Below, one piece after another: positions 32,512 through 32,635 of a DNA stretch of 32,635 nt (position 1 is the first letter of the stretch; each line of letters begins with the position of its first letter). The notes beneath the pieces were generated by a model. The model was not told the origin of the DNA and made no database searches. It saw only the letters and a program-made list of their open reading frames with translations. Location of the stretch: positions 1-32,635 of the forward strand of contig NZ_JXST01000055.1 of assembly GCF_000878195.1 (NCBI RefSeq), written 5' to 3'. Origin of the DNA: Mycolicibacterium llatzerense (GTDB taxonomy: Bacteria; Actinomycetota; Actinomycetes; Mycobacteriales; Mycobacteriaceae). The position numbers and the translations under genes were made by a program.

Positions 32512-32635
32512 CTAGGGCGTGTCTCCCAATTTGAGAGTTCCCACGCGGGAGTGGATGACGGCGCAGGCCAACAAGACACCGCCGAGGTAGGTCAGGGCAT
32601 ATTTGTCGTAGCGGGTCGCAACACCGCGCCACTGC
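32512..32635 (-). mobile_element. IS5-family transposase, C-terminal end (rest outside the window)
   Basis: Forty codons up to a TAG at 32512-32514 read QWRGVATRYDKYALTYLGG, then VLLACAVIHSRVG and a short tail. RYDK followed by a hydrophobic helix is the typical C-terminus of IS5/IS427-type DDE transposases; in the intact enzyme the catalytic Glu lies a little upstream, beyond the window edge. The sequence beginning CTAGGGCGTGTCTCCC around 32512 is the likely terminal inverted repeat, overlapping the stop codon. The element extends rightward out of view, so its other end and target duplication cannot be checked. Confidence 0.8.

Noticed and set aside
1..32635. CRISPR arrays, tRNA or rRNA genes, phage structural genes
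   Set aside because: No regularly spaced repeats, no cloverleaf with conserved T-loop, and no ribosomal or phage-like sequence was recognised on either strand.

Overview
High GC content, dense coding and several near-identical relatives of Mycobacterium tuberculosis proteins place this window in a Mycobacterium/Mycolicibacterium-type actinomycete. The left part matches the M. tuberculosis Rv3365c-Rv3370c neighbourhood by family and order: a nitrate/nitrite-sensing-type histidine kinase, a SpoU-class tRNA methyltransferase, an FMN nitroreductase and the SOS mutagenesis polymerase DnaE2. A TetR gene and gabD2 (Rv1731-like) sit among them.

From about 9.7 kb rightward the content looks accessory. 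First come a BlaI-type repressor divergent from dnaE2, a Ddn-like deazaflavin oxidoreductase with a clear operator-containing promoter, a second-type Lsr2 nucleoid protein, an Eis-like acetyltransferase, and an AraC regulator followed by a small VOC protein.

The centre (13.9-25.7 kb) looks like an undescribed catabolic unit. A leftward operon encodes a small extradiol-dioxygenase-like protein, a group A flavin hydroxylase and a giant fused indolepyruvate:ferredoxin-type oxidoreductase. A TetR gene follows, then a divergent rightward pair (FAH-family hydrolase and acyl-CoA ligase, ATGA overlap), an SDR and an AtoE-type short-chain fatty acid transporter. Both promoters carry the same operator, CTTGA-N7-TCAAG, laid over a TTGACT -35 box, so the two halves are probably one regulon under the local TetR. 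The likely job is oxidation and cleavage of an aromatic compound and thioesterification of the products; the substrate is unknown.

The right part (25.7-32 kb) holds an alcohol-oxidation module: an iron-dependent alcohol dehydrogenase translationally coupled to a GAF histidine kinase and a NarL/LuxR response regulator, closed by a 14-bp-stem terminator. A convergent zinc alcohol dehydrogenase and a divergent PucR-type regulator follow; the PucR start codon lies inside an 18-bp palindrome. The window ends with a TetR-like gene lacking its DNA-binding domain and the 3' end of an IS5-family transposase. I saw no tRNA, rRNA or CRISPR array.
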